Assembly: GCF_000002595.2 (NCBI RefSeq)
Contig: NC_057020.1
Span: 3,694,706-3,758,705 of the forward strand
Length of the DNA stretch: 64,000 nt
Origin: Chlamydomonas reinhardtii
Taxonomy: Eukaryota; Chlorophyta; Chlorophyceae; Chlamydomonadales; Chlamydomonadaceae
Direction: 5' to 3'
Shown here piece by piece: positions 30,430 to 41,696 of the stretch. The notes under the pieces were generated by a model. It was not told where the DNA came from and did not search any database. It worked only from the letters and a program-made list of their open reading frames with translations. The position numbers and the translations under genes were made by a program. Positions within the stretch are counted from its first letter, which is position 1, and every line of letters begins with the position of its first letter.

Positions 30430-33187
30430 ATGGCCTCGTCGCTCATTGCTCCACTCAAGGTTGGGGCCCAGCAGCTCGCGCACCGCATTTCCATGTCTGC
30501 TATGACACGACTCCGCATGTCGCCCGGCACGGAGCTGCCAAACGACCTCGTGGCGCAGTACTACGAGCAACGCGCATCCAAGGTGGGTGGTTACGGAGGC
30601 CGGAGGTGCGGGTAGACCGTGGGGGAAGGGTGCATGAGGCACAGGCCTTCGTATCTACGAAGGGCAGAGTTGCACCACCGCCCGCCAGTTGCCACAGTAC
30701 ACATGCATCACAGAACGGTGCTTCCGAATGATTGGAAACAGTTGGTTGATGACAGCGTCTGTCCCGGTGCAGGGCGGACTGCTGGTGACCGAGTGCGCCT
30801 ACGTGCGACCGGACGGCCGCGGTTACGTCAGGTGCGTGCGGGTGGGCATGCATGTGCACGGATAATCGGCATAGCCGCCCCGCTGCCCCGCCATACCATC
30901 TATAAGTAGTTACTAATGTCTTGTGTCGACGGAAGTTATCGGCCTTTCGCGTTACCAGCCTCCACAACTAGTTCCCATTACCAGTGCTAACCAGTGCCTT
31001 GCCGCGCGCCGCAATCCGCTCACAAACGTGCAACCATAACAGGGCGCCCGGCTTGGCCACTGAAGCTCAGGCCACTGCTTGGAAGCCGGTGGTGCAGAAG
31101 GTTCACGGGAAGGGCGGCATCCTGTACGCGCAGCTGTTCCACGCGGGTAAGCAGCACACTCTCACACCCCTGCTGTACAAACCCCACATGCTTGCCGGGT
31201 GCTCCTGGGGATTTTACGTTTCAGTTTTGTCACACTGATGCATCACCGCCTGACTGCACACACATACACACACAAACACACATGCGTTTTTCCTAACACG
31301 CGTACTTCTTCACTTGTGCTTTTTAACACACATGCATGCATGCATGCGCAGGTCGCGTGTCCCACAGCAGCCTGGTGGGCAGCAAGCCCACGGTGTGCGC
31401 CAGCCCGGTGGGCATGGCGGGCAACCTGTACGTGGAGGGCGGCGTTAAGGCCGACTACGAGGTGCCGCGTGCGCTCAGCACGGAGGAGGTGGAGCAGGTG
31501 CCCAAGGACTTCGCGGCAGCGGCGCTGCGTGCCATCCAGGTAGGGCGGGTGGGAGGTAGGGAGGTGTGCAGGTAGGGCTTGGGGCGTGGGGCGTGGGGCC
31601 GTACCACGCACTGCCCACAGTCTCTGGCAGGCGCCACGCCCAAGTACCGGTATGGGGAGGATGGGAGTTGGCTTTCAGGAGCCTCGGGGGGATGGCTGTA
31701 CATGCGGCATGTTGTGGAAGCTGCCTGTTGCTGAGTGGGCGCGGCATGGCCTAACCGAACCGTCTTCGTTACTTACCCTTTGCCCGCTCATGTGCGCTAC
31801 AACCATGCAGGCCGGCGGCTTCGACGGCATTGAGATCCACGGCGGCAACGGCTACCTGCTGCAGGCCTTCATGGCCCAGAAGACGAACCAGCGCACCGAC
31901 AAGTACGGCGGCTCGGTGGCCAACCGCTGCCGCCTGCTGCTGGAGACCGTTGACGCGGTGGCGGCGGCGGTGGGGCCGGAGCGCACAGCCGTCAAGATCC
32001 AGCCGGGCATCACGTTCTCCGACCTGATTGAGCCGGAGGCCGACGTCAAGGAGGTGAGTCGTGTACGGGAACGGTAGGTGCATGCAGAGTACAGTTAGTC
32101 TTGTGGCGGCTGAGCTGACCGACCTTATGTGGGTGGGGAATCAAATTTAATAGCTCGCTGCCGCCGTATGCCACCCGCCGCTCAAGCCCAACGAATGCTT
32201 TCGGCGGCGGACAAACCTCACTTGCCCTCACCTGCTTTCATCTCCTCGCACCATCTTCTGTGGCTGCTCTTCGTTCCTGTTCCGCCTCCTCACAGACGCT
32301 TGAGTACCTGGGCCCGGAGCTTTCCAAGCGCAACCTGGCGTACGTGTGCCTGTCGACCCTCAACAGCGAGCCGTACTTCAGGTGAGCGGGATTACCTAAG
32401 AGACGGGAGCGGGTGCCGGCGGGTCTTGGCACATGGCACCAGCATGCAGAAGCATCCCGCCGGCCGTACCCCTTGTTGTTGTGGTGTTCCGCGGTGCTGG
32501 CTGGTGCGTGTAGGGTAGGCTTGCGCCACGTGAGCGCACGCGACTCTCTCCGCAGTACCCACATCGCACCCACGGCGCAGAGCGAGCAGTGGTACAGACC
32601 TCTTATGCGCTGCTGTAAGGAACACTTTCATCGGTTGCCAGCCACTTGTATACCTATACCTTCCAGGCTACTGCCTCAAGACACGCGCAGACGCAGCCAT
32701 GCCCGCGTGGCCCGTTACACCTCATCACGCGCCGGCCCGCAGGTTCCTGGGCCTGTCGGAGCCGAACATCAAGTTCGACCCCTTCCGCCTCTTCCGGAAC
32801 ACCTTCACCGGCACAGTCATGGCCAACGGCGGTATCAGCATCGAGGCGGGTAAGCCAGCAGACGCATATGCCGGCTGACGCCACGCCAGCGGCAGGACAT
32901 GCGGACTGCTGCACCTGTGGGGACGCGAGTATGCGGGGGCTCTATGGCAGTCGCCGCTTCTTACCAGCGCGCTGAAGCGAACGTGTATGAGCGATTATCA
33001 TAGCGACCATAGGTTCCAGGTGCACTGAAAGTAATTCAAGTCAGTTGCCCCAACTTGGCACCGCAGGCGAGGAGCTGGTCAAGAGCGGCACTGCGGACCT
33101 GGTGGCCTACGGGGTGAGTAAGCAATCCGGTGCCCTCAACCCAACATTACGGTACATGCACGGTTGTGCAGTCGCGGTTGTGCTTAA

Positions 33188-33250
<63 letters not shown>

Positions 33251-33640
33251 GCGCACACGGATGTTTGAGACCTTCTTACGTTGGTTCTTAATTGCTCGCC
33301 CGCAACCCCCAAACATGCAGGTTCCGTTCATCGCCAACGCCAACCTGCCCGCCCTGGTGGCGGCTGGCGTCAAGACCGCGGGCCTCAACCCCGGTGCGCG
33401 GGGCTGCAGTGCCTGGAGGGCACAGACACATGCCGACCACACAGCGGTTCGGGCAAAATACATCCTAGACTTTGCCGTTGACTCTACGCTTTGCTTCTTA
33501 CACTGCATGCAACGTCTGCGCTCGCACCGCGCCGTGCAGGTGGCTTTGATGCCAAGGTGTGGTACGCCAAGGACCCTGCCAAGGACGTGATCGGCTTCAC
33601 GGACTGGCCGCGGGTGGACCCCGCCACGATCAAGGCCTAG
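30430..33640 (+). CDS. Old Yellow Enzyme family NADPH:flavin oxidoreductase
   Basis: FMN-dependent ene-reductase that reduces activated C=C bonds using NAD(P)H (the family includes 12-oxophytodienoate reductases). Ten exons: 30430-30582, 30773-30831, 31043-31146, 31352-31539, 31811-32053, 32296-32381, 32743-32849, 33067-33113, 33321-33393 and 33540-33640. Phases all agree and the total is 386 residues, the normal family length. It starts MASSLIAPLKVGAQQLAHRI and keeps the N-terminal FMN-barrel strand (NRISMSAMTR-like), the substrate/flavin pair in GFDGIEIHGGNGYLLQAF (the His and Asn of the H-x-x-N-G-Y-L motif), NQRTDKYGGSVANR, and the phosphate-binding C-terminal strands MANGGIS and VPFIANANLPAL. 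No transit peptide is obvious, so a cytosolic location is likely. The exact physiological substrate cannot be read from sequence. Confidence 0.95.
33189..33248 (+). repeat. (AC)30 microsatellite in an oxidoreductase intron
   Basis: A perfect 60-nt AC run inside the intron between exons 8 and 9, about 70 nt before the 3' splice site. Confidence 0.97.
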
Positions 33641-34714
33641 GCCTGACGTGCGTGCGTTTCGTTGTGACGCCCATCAGGGAAACTACTGCTTGCACAGTTC
33701 GGCAGAATTGCTAGCGTTGGTAGCACACACGCACCCAAGCATCAGGGCCCAAAGCACTGGGGGCGTTGAGCATCGGGCGGGCATTGTGACTTGTCTCGTA
33801 TTATCGTGTCCAATTTGCCCAACGCTGTTTAAATTATCGAGTTGGCGCAAAGACAAGGCTGTTCATCAAAGGCTCTCGGGTATTAGTGTGATCCATTGTG
33901 CATTGCAATCCACCAGAGCTGACCAGAGCTGCTCATTAGAACGGCACTGCTTCAGGCCGGATGCTGGCTTGGGCGCTCGGCACCACGTGTAGTTCTGGCG
34001 TGGTGGGATAGCGTGGTGCCGCAGGCCCGACCATGCGCTCAACCTTGTGAACTAAACACTTGCAGACTGCACAACGCAGCACGGGCTCGCCCTTGTAACA
34101 AACACGCCAACAAGCGGCCATGCTTCACTCGTACAGGCTTGCACCATTCATGGCTAGTTGAGCACAAACTGGGCACACACGCATTTCTCCCTGTCGCTTC
34201 TCCCTGCCGCCTATTCGGCCTGGTTCTACGCCTTGCTCCTCGACATCGACCTCAAGCTTACCAGCCAACATTAGCCATAACTTGCGTCTCCTGAAGCCAT
34301 AAAGCGCGGCACCGACAACGGAAAGCCGCCTGCTGCTCCGCCAGTATCGCAAAAATGCCAGCACCGTTGCCATGGATTCTCGCCTGTTGCATCTCCAAGT
34401 TGTACACATGGGCTCCCATGTCCAATTCGCACAGCCACGAGAACCCGCATCATGCATGTCTCCATGTCCTGTTACTCGACCACACGATGCACACATAGTC
34501 CATGCGTCCACACCCCGATAGGCGTCAGGCGAAACAATTATAGCGCCGGCGGCCATGCAGCTGCTGAACCTGACTTCACAGACGAAGCGTGCACACAAAC
34601 ACACACGCTGAGCGCACACAAAAGGAATCTCCAAAAGCAGGGTTGGGACCTGATCTCAATGAAGCCAGCTGGCAAGCTGCAGCACTAACACTGGTGCAGT
34701 CACTGCTCCGCCCG
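33641..34714. other. Convergent intergenic region
   Basis: Lies between the oxidoreductase (+) and the deaminase-like gene (-), so it holds two 3' UTRs. A 169-codon minus frame at 34634-34125 is open, but it has no domain, start context or splice partner and is not called. Confidence 0.5.
34094..34098 (+). terminator. Candidate TGTAA poly(A) signal of the oxidoreductase gene
   Basis: TGTAA 454 nt after the oxidoreductase stop. Confidence 0.4.
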
Positions 34715-35752
34715 CTATCGCTGCTGCTCCCGCCGCTCCCGCTGCGGCTCCTGCCGCGCCCGACCCTGCGGCTGCGGCCTGTCGGCCTCCTCCTCTGCCT
34801 CCTTCGGCCGCGACACAAACTTATGCTTGTGCCTCTGCCCCGTGGTGGGCTTGCTCCGAGGTGCTGCTGGGTCGTCGAGCTTGCCTTCCCACCACTCGCC
34901 GTCCTCGCGCACACAGCTCACTCGCAGGTCAAGCGAGCTCAGCAGCACGCGGCAGCACACACACGGAACGCTGCAGCCCAGGCTCCCGTCCTGCAGGCGG
35001 CGCCAAACGCAGATGTTGGGCCCCGCCTTGCGCCGGATCCAGCGCGCGATCTGGTGGGGGCGCTGCCCGTGTCGGCGCGCCTCGCCCTTCCAGACGTCTA
35101 TCAGCCTACGTTCAGCGCAGGCTCGATGGTCACTTAGCGACTGCAGGCAGCAGCAGTTGCAGAGAGAAGGGAGCAGGCAGTCAGAAATGTCGGGGTCGGT
35201 GGGTGCACAGGAGTTGAGTTGGCAGGTGGCCGGTTCACAGCGCACGCATGGCCGGTACGTATGGACCCACGGCAGCCGCTCGGGTACCTGAAGAGCATCA
35301 TAGTCGGCGCTCGTGTTTCCCTTGTTTTTGCAGTTGGGCTTCTTTGTTGTCTTTGGAGCACTCGGTGATGTTCAGGATCATCGTGGAGCGGGTGTCGGCG
35401 AGCATGGACAGGAACGAAGCGTGGACAACCTTGGACTGCGGGGTGGGGAGGGCAGTCATGGTGGAAGCGCACGGGCGTCAGGCGCTGGCCCTGGGCAGCG
35501 GAAGGTGTGGCGCCTGTGGAGCTTAACCCGACGTGCGCTGATTACGATGGTCAGCGTGTACATATCCAGCACACGTTCCGCGTCGCGCTTCCGCGAGTGC
35601 TATTGGCGCGGGGGCAGAAGCCGAGGGGGAGGGGGCCCAAGCAGGAGCGGCCTGGCGGAACCAGGCGGAGCCCGCGGCACACACATACCGCCATACCACC
35701 TTACCTCGTTATTACGCCACATAATATGGTTGTCGTGAGTGTGGTTGGACAT
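34715..35752 (-). CDS. Cytidine-deaminase-fold protein (zinc motifs CAE and PCxxC), model incomplete
   Basis: Four exons read on the minus strand: 35752-35705 (MSNHTHDNHIMWRNNE), 35599-35528 (DAERVLDMYTLTIVISARR), 35435-35288 and 35140-34715. Exon 3 has two strand-like segments (SKVVHASFLSMLAD; TRSTMILNITECSKDN). Exon 4 carries SDHRACAERRLIDVW, then GPNICVWRRLQDGSLGCSVP with PCVCC, then DLRVSCVREDGEWWEGKLDD, and a Lys/Arg/Glu-rich tail. C-A-E plus P-C-x-x-C with strand-helix-strand spacing is the zinc-site signature of the cytidine deaminase superfamily, and Cys as first ligand is the free-nucleoside CDA pattern. The fold's order (two strands, CAE helix, strand, PCxxC helix, strand) is complete. 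However, exon 3 changes frame in its second half, so the exons do not sum to a multiple of three. This could be a sequence error, an undetected junction or decay. Substrate is unknown. Confidence 0.6.
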
Positions 35753-36005
35753 GTATTGGGCGCGCTAGAAAGCTGAAGTGCGACGAGAGGGCAAGCTACG
35801 CGAGACAAAGCTGCAGGGAGCGAGGGCCACAATAAGTGTGGTTGAAGTTTGCCAGTAAGCTAGTAAAGCCAACGATAGCAGTGGCTGGAACAAATGGATC
35901 GACAGCTAATTGCGCCATGCCGCATGCACGACTGGCGTGGCAATATAAGTCAGGATATGCTAGCAACATTGGAAGGCGAGGAGATTAGTTAAGTAGCCTG
36001 TAGCA
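35753..36005. promoter_or_regulatory. 253-bp bidirectional promoter region
   Basis: Separates the start codons of the deaminase-like gene (-) and the uL23m gene (+). It is less GC-rich than its flanks and must hold both transcription starts. A short ATATAAG-like string lies at about 35943. Confidence 0.5.
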
Positions 36006-37237
36006 ATGGCATCGAGCTTGCGGGAGTTGGGGCGGTCGCTTCTACGGGCTGGGTGCAGTCTCGCACACACGCAAGTAGGCAGAAATGGCGCGGTAGAAAC
36101 ACTTAGCACGACTGGTCTAATGCGATGGCAGCATTCAGCAGCGGAGCAGACGGCATCGACGAGAGCCATCAAGGTGTGCACCCTTGCTTGCGCGGCTGCT
36201 GGGTAATATAAGGCGCGAGCAGATCAGTGTCGCTGTCAAAGTGCGAGGTTAAGGGTATGTTGGCTCAGTTTCCCCTCGCCCCGACCGCCAGGGTTCGGCC
36301 GACGACACGCCGTCGGCAGCGCCGGAGCAGGAGACCCGGCTTCGCTTCGTCAGCAGCGAGTGGCGCAGCGGGAGACCGCAGCCCCCCGAGCGGCGCATTC
36401 CCATCTGCTTTCCCAACATCACGCTTCAGATGATGAAGCTGACGCCGGAGCAGATGGACCAGGTCAAGGAGACGGGGTGGCTGCGGGAGGTGGCGTTCAA
36501 GACAACGCCCGACGTGACCAAGGTAGGCTGCGCTGCGGCGAGCTTGGGGCTGCGGGGAGGGATGGATACTTACGGTTTGCTTTGGCTACTGGCTATGCGG
36601 AGGACACTAGTGGCCGCCCAGCCGCGCACAGCCTCTTAGCCTCACCGTCTCAGTGCTCTGCCCTTCAAACGCCCACGGCGAGTCCAATCAAGCAAAGTTG
36701 ACAACCAGGCGCCGCTCCCTCTTTCACCCCTGCCGCCCGCACCTGCGCCCCCGCCAACACACCACCATGTCACAGTTTTGCAACCCGCCCGCCCGCCCCT
36801 GTGCCTTTTTGCCGCCACACCCCGGCGCTCACACCCCGCAGCTCGAGATCGCGGCGTTCCTGCAGTCAGTGTACGGCATGAATGTGGAGCGCGTGTCCAC
36901 CATCAACTACCTGGGGCGCCGCCGCCTCGCCATCTCGCGCAATGGCAAGCGGCTGTGGTGGCGCGAGGACGACTGGAAGAAGGCCTACGTCATCTTCCGC
37001 CCGCCGGCCGGCCAGGAGCACCTGCTGACGCGGGGCCGCCGCGCCGGCGGCGACGGCGATAGTGGCGATGAGGAGCAGCAGCGGCCGGTCATTGAACAAA
37101 TCAGAGAGGCGGCGCGTGCGCCGCGGCTGCCGCCGCGGCCGTACCCATGGGAGCGGCGGCCGGGCGGCGGGCGGCGAGGGGCGCCGGGCGGCGAGGCGGA
37201 GGTGCCGGGCGGGCGCTCGGGCGATGCGGCCGAGTAG
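36006..37237 (+). CDS. Mitochondrial large-subunit ribosomal protein uL23m
   Basis: Exons 36006-36173, 36292-36522 and 36842-37237, all phase 0, give 264 residues. The first exon is a typical mitochondrial presequence (MASSLRELGRSLLRAGCSLA, Arg/Ser/Ala-rich with no acidic residues apart from one Glu). The body has PICFPNITLQMMKLTPEQMD, VAFKTTPDVTKLEIAAFLQS and VYGMNVERVSTINYLGRRR, matching the L23 core of a conserved start strand, the K-x-[ED]-I helix and the V-x-x-V-x-T-x-N turn that binds 23S-like rRNA near the exit tunnel. A DDWKKAYVIF segment and a basic, Gly-rich C-terminal extension follow. Mitochondrial forms commonly carry such extensions. The Pro/Arg/Gly tail of about 60 residues is longer than the core needs. 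Confidence 0.88.
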
Positions 37238-38123
37238 GGATGAAAGGCATTGTGAGTGGTGGCGTGTGTCTGGTCGCGGTGCTGGTGGCGAGCCGGTGCG
37301 GCGCCGATGAAGGCCCGCGTGTTGACGACGTTGGCGAGGCGAGGGAGGCGAGGGGGACTACCGAACAGACGGCGAGTGCTGTATGATGAGCAGGTGCGCA
37401 TGGCGGGGAATGCGGGTGCTGCGGCACATAATTGCATTTGCTTGAAAGATTTCAGTGTTACGCGCTGATTGTCTTCCGATGCAGCTCGCCCACACGGCAA
37501 GGTGTTATGTACTCATATGCTTGCCCACCCACCCAGCGTCCGAAGAAGCGTCACGACTGCTCTCCGCATGGACGACGGGGGCCAAAGCACGGGTTGTATA
37601 GCGCGTGTGAAGCTTGTGCTCATGTGCTGCCGGGCTGCCTACATGCACAGACCCATCGGCAGCTGCCATCATGCACTCATGCCGTGGACAACCTAGAGGG
37701 CCCCTCCATGCAGGAAACAGTACACCGTATGCAAAGATGTTTTACCCCTTCCACGTTTCAGCGCGCAGCAACCTCCGTGCAGCACGGAAGCCCCCATATG
37801 CTCAGACCATAGTACCATACGTCGCCTTAAGGCCAAGGCATGTATAACCCATGTAACCCATATAATCCGTATAACCCCCGCGGTCATGGCAGTACCAAAT
37901 TGATGCACAAACACGCAACGATTCTCCTCGGTCCGAATGCCAACTGCTCACGCCATCCCATCATGCGGAATCAGCCCATTCGCGGCATGGCATCTGGGCT
38001 GGGCCTTCGATGTTCGGCTGACAACCTGTCCGTCCTGGCTGCACCTCTCACAGCACGTGGGTGCAGACGGCCTGCCCCGCTGTCCACTGGCATGCATCCC
38101 TGGAGGTATCAGGGGCCGCCGGC
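37238..38123. other. Convergent intergenic region
   Basis: Two 3' UTRs, those of uL23m (+) and the PLAC8 gene (-). A TGTAA occurs at 37852 inside a short AACCC-type repeat. No gene was seen. Confidence 0.5.
37840..37878 (+). repeat. About 10-bp (TGTATAACCCA)-like tandem repeat
   Basis: Four degenerate tandem units of TGTATAACCC / ATGTAACCC / ATATAATCC / GTATAACCC. One unit supplies the TGTAA that could serve the uL23m 3' end. Confidence 0.75.
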
Positions 38124-41100
38124 TCAGCGGTACATACCCTGCGCAAGGCATTGGGTTGCGGTCGTGTCAGGGGCTGTGAAAATTGCTTCCTTGAGTGGCT
38201 GGCAGGTGCATGCACGATACGCGCGCACGGCAACAGAATGAGTGCTGTCCGGCATCGAAGCCACCGCTCATGCTTACCGGTTGGGCGCCGGGCGGCGGCG
38301 GGTAGGGGTAGGCCTGGGGCGGCGGGTAGGCGCCCGGCGGCGGCGGTGCGTAGCCTCCCGGGTAAGGCGCGCCGTAGCCTGCGCAAGGGATTGCCACCCA
38401 AGGCGTCAGCAAACTTGCCATGCCAAACCGCATGGCCGTCCCGCTGACGACACCTGGCGACAAGCCTACCCATTGGTATGGTACTGCTGCCGTAGTGACT
38501 CACCTGGCGGCGGCGGCGGGTACGCGCCCGGCGGCGGCGGGTAGGCGCCCGGCTGCTGCGGGTAGGCGCCCGGTGGCGGCGGGTGGCCGCCCATGGGGAT
38601 CATCTGCACGCCTGTGGGCATCAGGGGCATCACAGCCAGGGGCTTAGGAGGCAGCCACTGGGCCAGTGGGAGGCCACGTCAACTCTAGGGCAGGGCAACC
38701 AGAGCGATGTGGCAGGCCGAGGGGAGCTGCAACACTCGCTTCCCCTGTAGCATGCAGGCTACGACGCACCCGGCGCCTGCATGCCGGGCAGCGGCGGCGG
38801 CACGGCGTGCGGGTTGGCGTCGCGCTGGTCCAGCTCGGCCTTGTGCTGCGTCTGCATGCAGGCGCACACGCTGTGGGGGGAGGGGCAGACGCGGGGTAGC
38901 ATTGCAGTGTGGTAGGGATGGGGACAAGCGGGCGGGTTGGGGGGGTTGCAGGGGTGTGTCGGACGAGCAAAGTGTGATACTTGGTTGGTGAGGAAAAGCG
39001 GATGGGTTTGGGCCTGGGGCTCAGCGCAGCGTGGTTGCAGGTGATAGCCGCAAAGCCGCATGGCCGCAAGGCCGCGCGACGCAGGCCTCACGCTGCTACC
39101 TACCCGCGTACCCACCGCTACCAGCCACCCCCAGCACCCCCACCACCATTACAACAGCGGCTGCCCACGCGCGCCCGCCCACCTGCACCAGGCCACGTCC
39201 GCCAGGCAGTCCACGAACTGCGCCACCTCGTGGAGCTCGTCGAAGAAGCAGGCCAGGATGTGGCAGATGCACGACAGGTACTGCGCGGGGGCGGGTTAGG
39301 AGTTGGTGCGGTAAACCCCAGCCTGTCCCTGGGAGTGCCGGCGGCATGCGCCAACCAGCCCTGCGCACCCCAGGCATGCGCACCCCAGGCATGTCCTCAG
39401 CAAGCCCGCGCTAAGGCTGAGCGTGCAACAGCAGTTGAGGGCCCGGTCTCTGTGCAGGCCATGCGGCCTCCGTTTCTAGGCCACCCTAGAAGTGCAGGTG
39501 CAGTGCGGTACACAGTGCGGTACGCAGTGCAGCGGCCGCACCTGCAGGAAAATCATGGTCCTGTGGAAGCACACCAAGCAGCGACCAGGGCGACAGAGGC
39601 AATGAGCAAGTAGCCAACTCGTTCAGGGTGGCACCCCGGCGGCGCAGCGACAGCCCACGTGCGGGACCAGCACGTGAGCACGCACCCCAGACCGCTGTAC
39701 ACCATGCCATGCCATGCCCGGGAGTCAGCTCGCGCGCATGTGCGCCCTTAAATACAACATTTGCGGTATGCTGTTGCCTTTCGCGGCATCCCTTTTGCTA
39801 ACATGTAGTAGCAATATTATACAACCCCAGTAGCAACTCAGTACGAAGACGCACCCGATGATGCAGTTGTCGCACTTGGTGGTCTCGACCTGGTGGCACC
39901 CGCAGGAAAGGCGGGAGCGTGTGAGACACAAGCGGTCGCGCGAGGATGCATCTATACACACGCAGCCAGGGTCCAAACGTGTAGCGGAAAGGGCGCGATC
40001 AAGAATCCAAGACCACTGGTCCCGCCCCACCGGTCCGCTGGGCCACAATTACCACAGCTCCCAGGCACACACACCCCTTCCCCGGCCCCCTTGCACACAC
40101 CTGCAGCTCGTCCTGTTGGAGCCATGTCGCACACACGGCGCGCCACAGGGCCACACATGCAGGTGTTGGGCAACAGAACACTTCGGTCAGGCGACGGAAG
40201 CTGCACAACTCGCTTGGTGGGCACAGACACGCCCCACAAAGTATTGTATACCGGCACGACATGAATCCATGATGTCTCAGCAGCAGGCAAGAACGGCTCT
40301 GCAACTCCAAGAGGCCCAGGGGCATGAAGATTGAAGACGCTCCGCACGCACCTGGATCATCCAGCGCGTGGTGGCCACGCTCTGCGCGAAGCAGCACGAC
40401 ACCTCCATGCACAGGCAGAAGCCCGGGCACTTGCGCTCCCCCATGCGGCCCGAGCACGGGCACATGCCGTTACAGCACAGGTACCTGCGTACACAGCCGG
40501 TGATGGGCACGTTGCTAAATGGTCGCACGCCGCATCATCAACTAAGGAGCGCCCCGGCGACGGGCGGGCCCCACCTGCTCAGGTCGCCGTGCAGGGCCTG
40601 CTTGCGCAGGCCGTAGCTGGCGCAGTAGCCGCACCACATGGCATAGCAGCAGAAGCCGGGGCGCTTCGTGCACGTCTGCATCAGGTCCAGCTGCCCTGTG
40701 GTGGGAGGCGGTCCGAATCTGGGTCAGGGCGGGAAGGCATGAGCAGGAGCTTGGGAAGCGGGAGGGGCCTACTGGAGGCGGCGTCTCCGAAACATGTGCG
40801 TGCGTGAACTGACGGGGCGAGGACAGTGTGTGGGGGTGGGGACCCTGGTGTGGGTGTGGGGGTTGGGGGCAGGCGACATCGTCCAAGCGCGACGACTCGA
40901 CTCCGGTTGTCAGGTCGTCGCACCAACGCCTAACCGCTGCGACGTGTCAGCGAGGCACAATGCTTTGAGAGCGCCAGTGAGCTATATGTAGTCTAATGAC
41001 GCCATGCAAGCCCACTGGCTCCACCCAGGCGAAGCTGGTCCGCAACCGGCATGCCGATTTGTCCAGCCCTCTGCGTCTGCTCACATTTGCGGGTGTAGCT

Positions 41101-41145
41101 CTGGCGGTGCTGCAGCCTGGCAATCTTCGGATTGTCGGACGTCAT
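38124..41145 (-). CDS. PLAC8/DUF614-family Cys-rich protein, eleven exons including a 12-nt microexon
   Basis: Exons (minus): 41145-41085, 40695-40575, 40484-40352, 40112-40101, 39889-39855, 39560-39542, 39280-39183, 38870-38770, 38611-38504, 38378-38278 and 38138-38124. They sum to 804 nt, giving 267 residues. The start MTSDNPKIARLQHRQSYTRK sits in a GCCACC-ATG context. It then reads MQTCTKRPGFCCYAMWCGYC, SRYLCCNGMCPCSGRMGERK, CPGFCLCMEVSCCFAQSVAT, TTKCDNCIIGTMIFLQYLSC, CLADVAWCSVCACMQTQHKA and LDQRDAN. This follows the plant membrane-associated PLAC8 group closely, including the MQTQHK...RD signature. The C-terminus is a repeated GAYPPPPG-type Pro/Tyr/Gly tail ending in GMYR. Family proteins sit at membranes and are tied to cell-size control or metal and Ca handling in plants; the role here is not established. 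Exon 4 encodes only DELQ, exon 6 is 19 nt and the last exon is 15 nt. Confidence 0.88.
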
Positions 41146-41696
41146 GGTGGCGAGCGCTAAGAGATTCCCGACGCGGCTTTGCTCGACCTGCTGCTCGACT
41201 AGTGCACAAAATTACTGAGAGCCGTGGTCGATGGGCTTATTATTGTAGCTAAACAAATGCCTTCATTATATTTAAAGCCGACCTAGTGCCATTCAGGCAG
41301 GAAGCGCGCGGTTCGCGCGCAATGCCATGCAAATACTGCCTAGCCAGCTTGCTTTGCCTGCCATACGTTCAACGCCCTTAGTTTTCATCGCTGTGTCTTG
41401 CATAACATCTAAGGGCATAGAGTACGTAGCTCCAGATAAAAACCTTGCAAGAAGCTGCTTCAGCTGAGCTCGGTCGGCTCTACAGTGTCAAATGCAAATG
41501 TTGACAGCCATAGATAGCTGCTAAGAGTGCCAGCTGTGCAAGGAGCCCAGCGAGAACACCAGAACCCAGGCTGTCACACGCTCTGTCGCTAACGCCGAGC
41601 CAGCCGCACGTCCAGGACGCGCGCTCGCCCGGCGGCCAGGGCCTGCTGACTCTAGCGGCAGTGCTCTGCCGTCCAGACAGACGTGACGACGGCGCG
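41146..41696. promoter_or_regulatory. Bidirectional promoter region, PLAC8 gene / Rab-GAP
   Basis: 551 bp between divergent start codons. It includes a lower-GC stretch at 41210-41290 with TATATTTAAAG at about 41265-41275. No coding signal. Confidence 0.45.

Noticed and set aside
33189-33248. AC tract considered as a recombination or Z-DNA element
   Set aside because: Such tracts are common in Chlamydomonas-type introns; no further evidence of function.
34125-34634. 169-codon minus-strand frame
   Set aside because: Cys/Arg/Trp composition looks random; no start context or continuation. Left unannotated.
38180-38277. Read-through of the penultimate PLAC8 exon
   Set aside because: Stays open to a stop but adds a Cys/His-rich tail unlike the family; splicing at GTAAGC to the 15-nt exon keeps phase and gives a short natural end.
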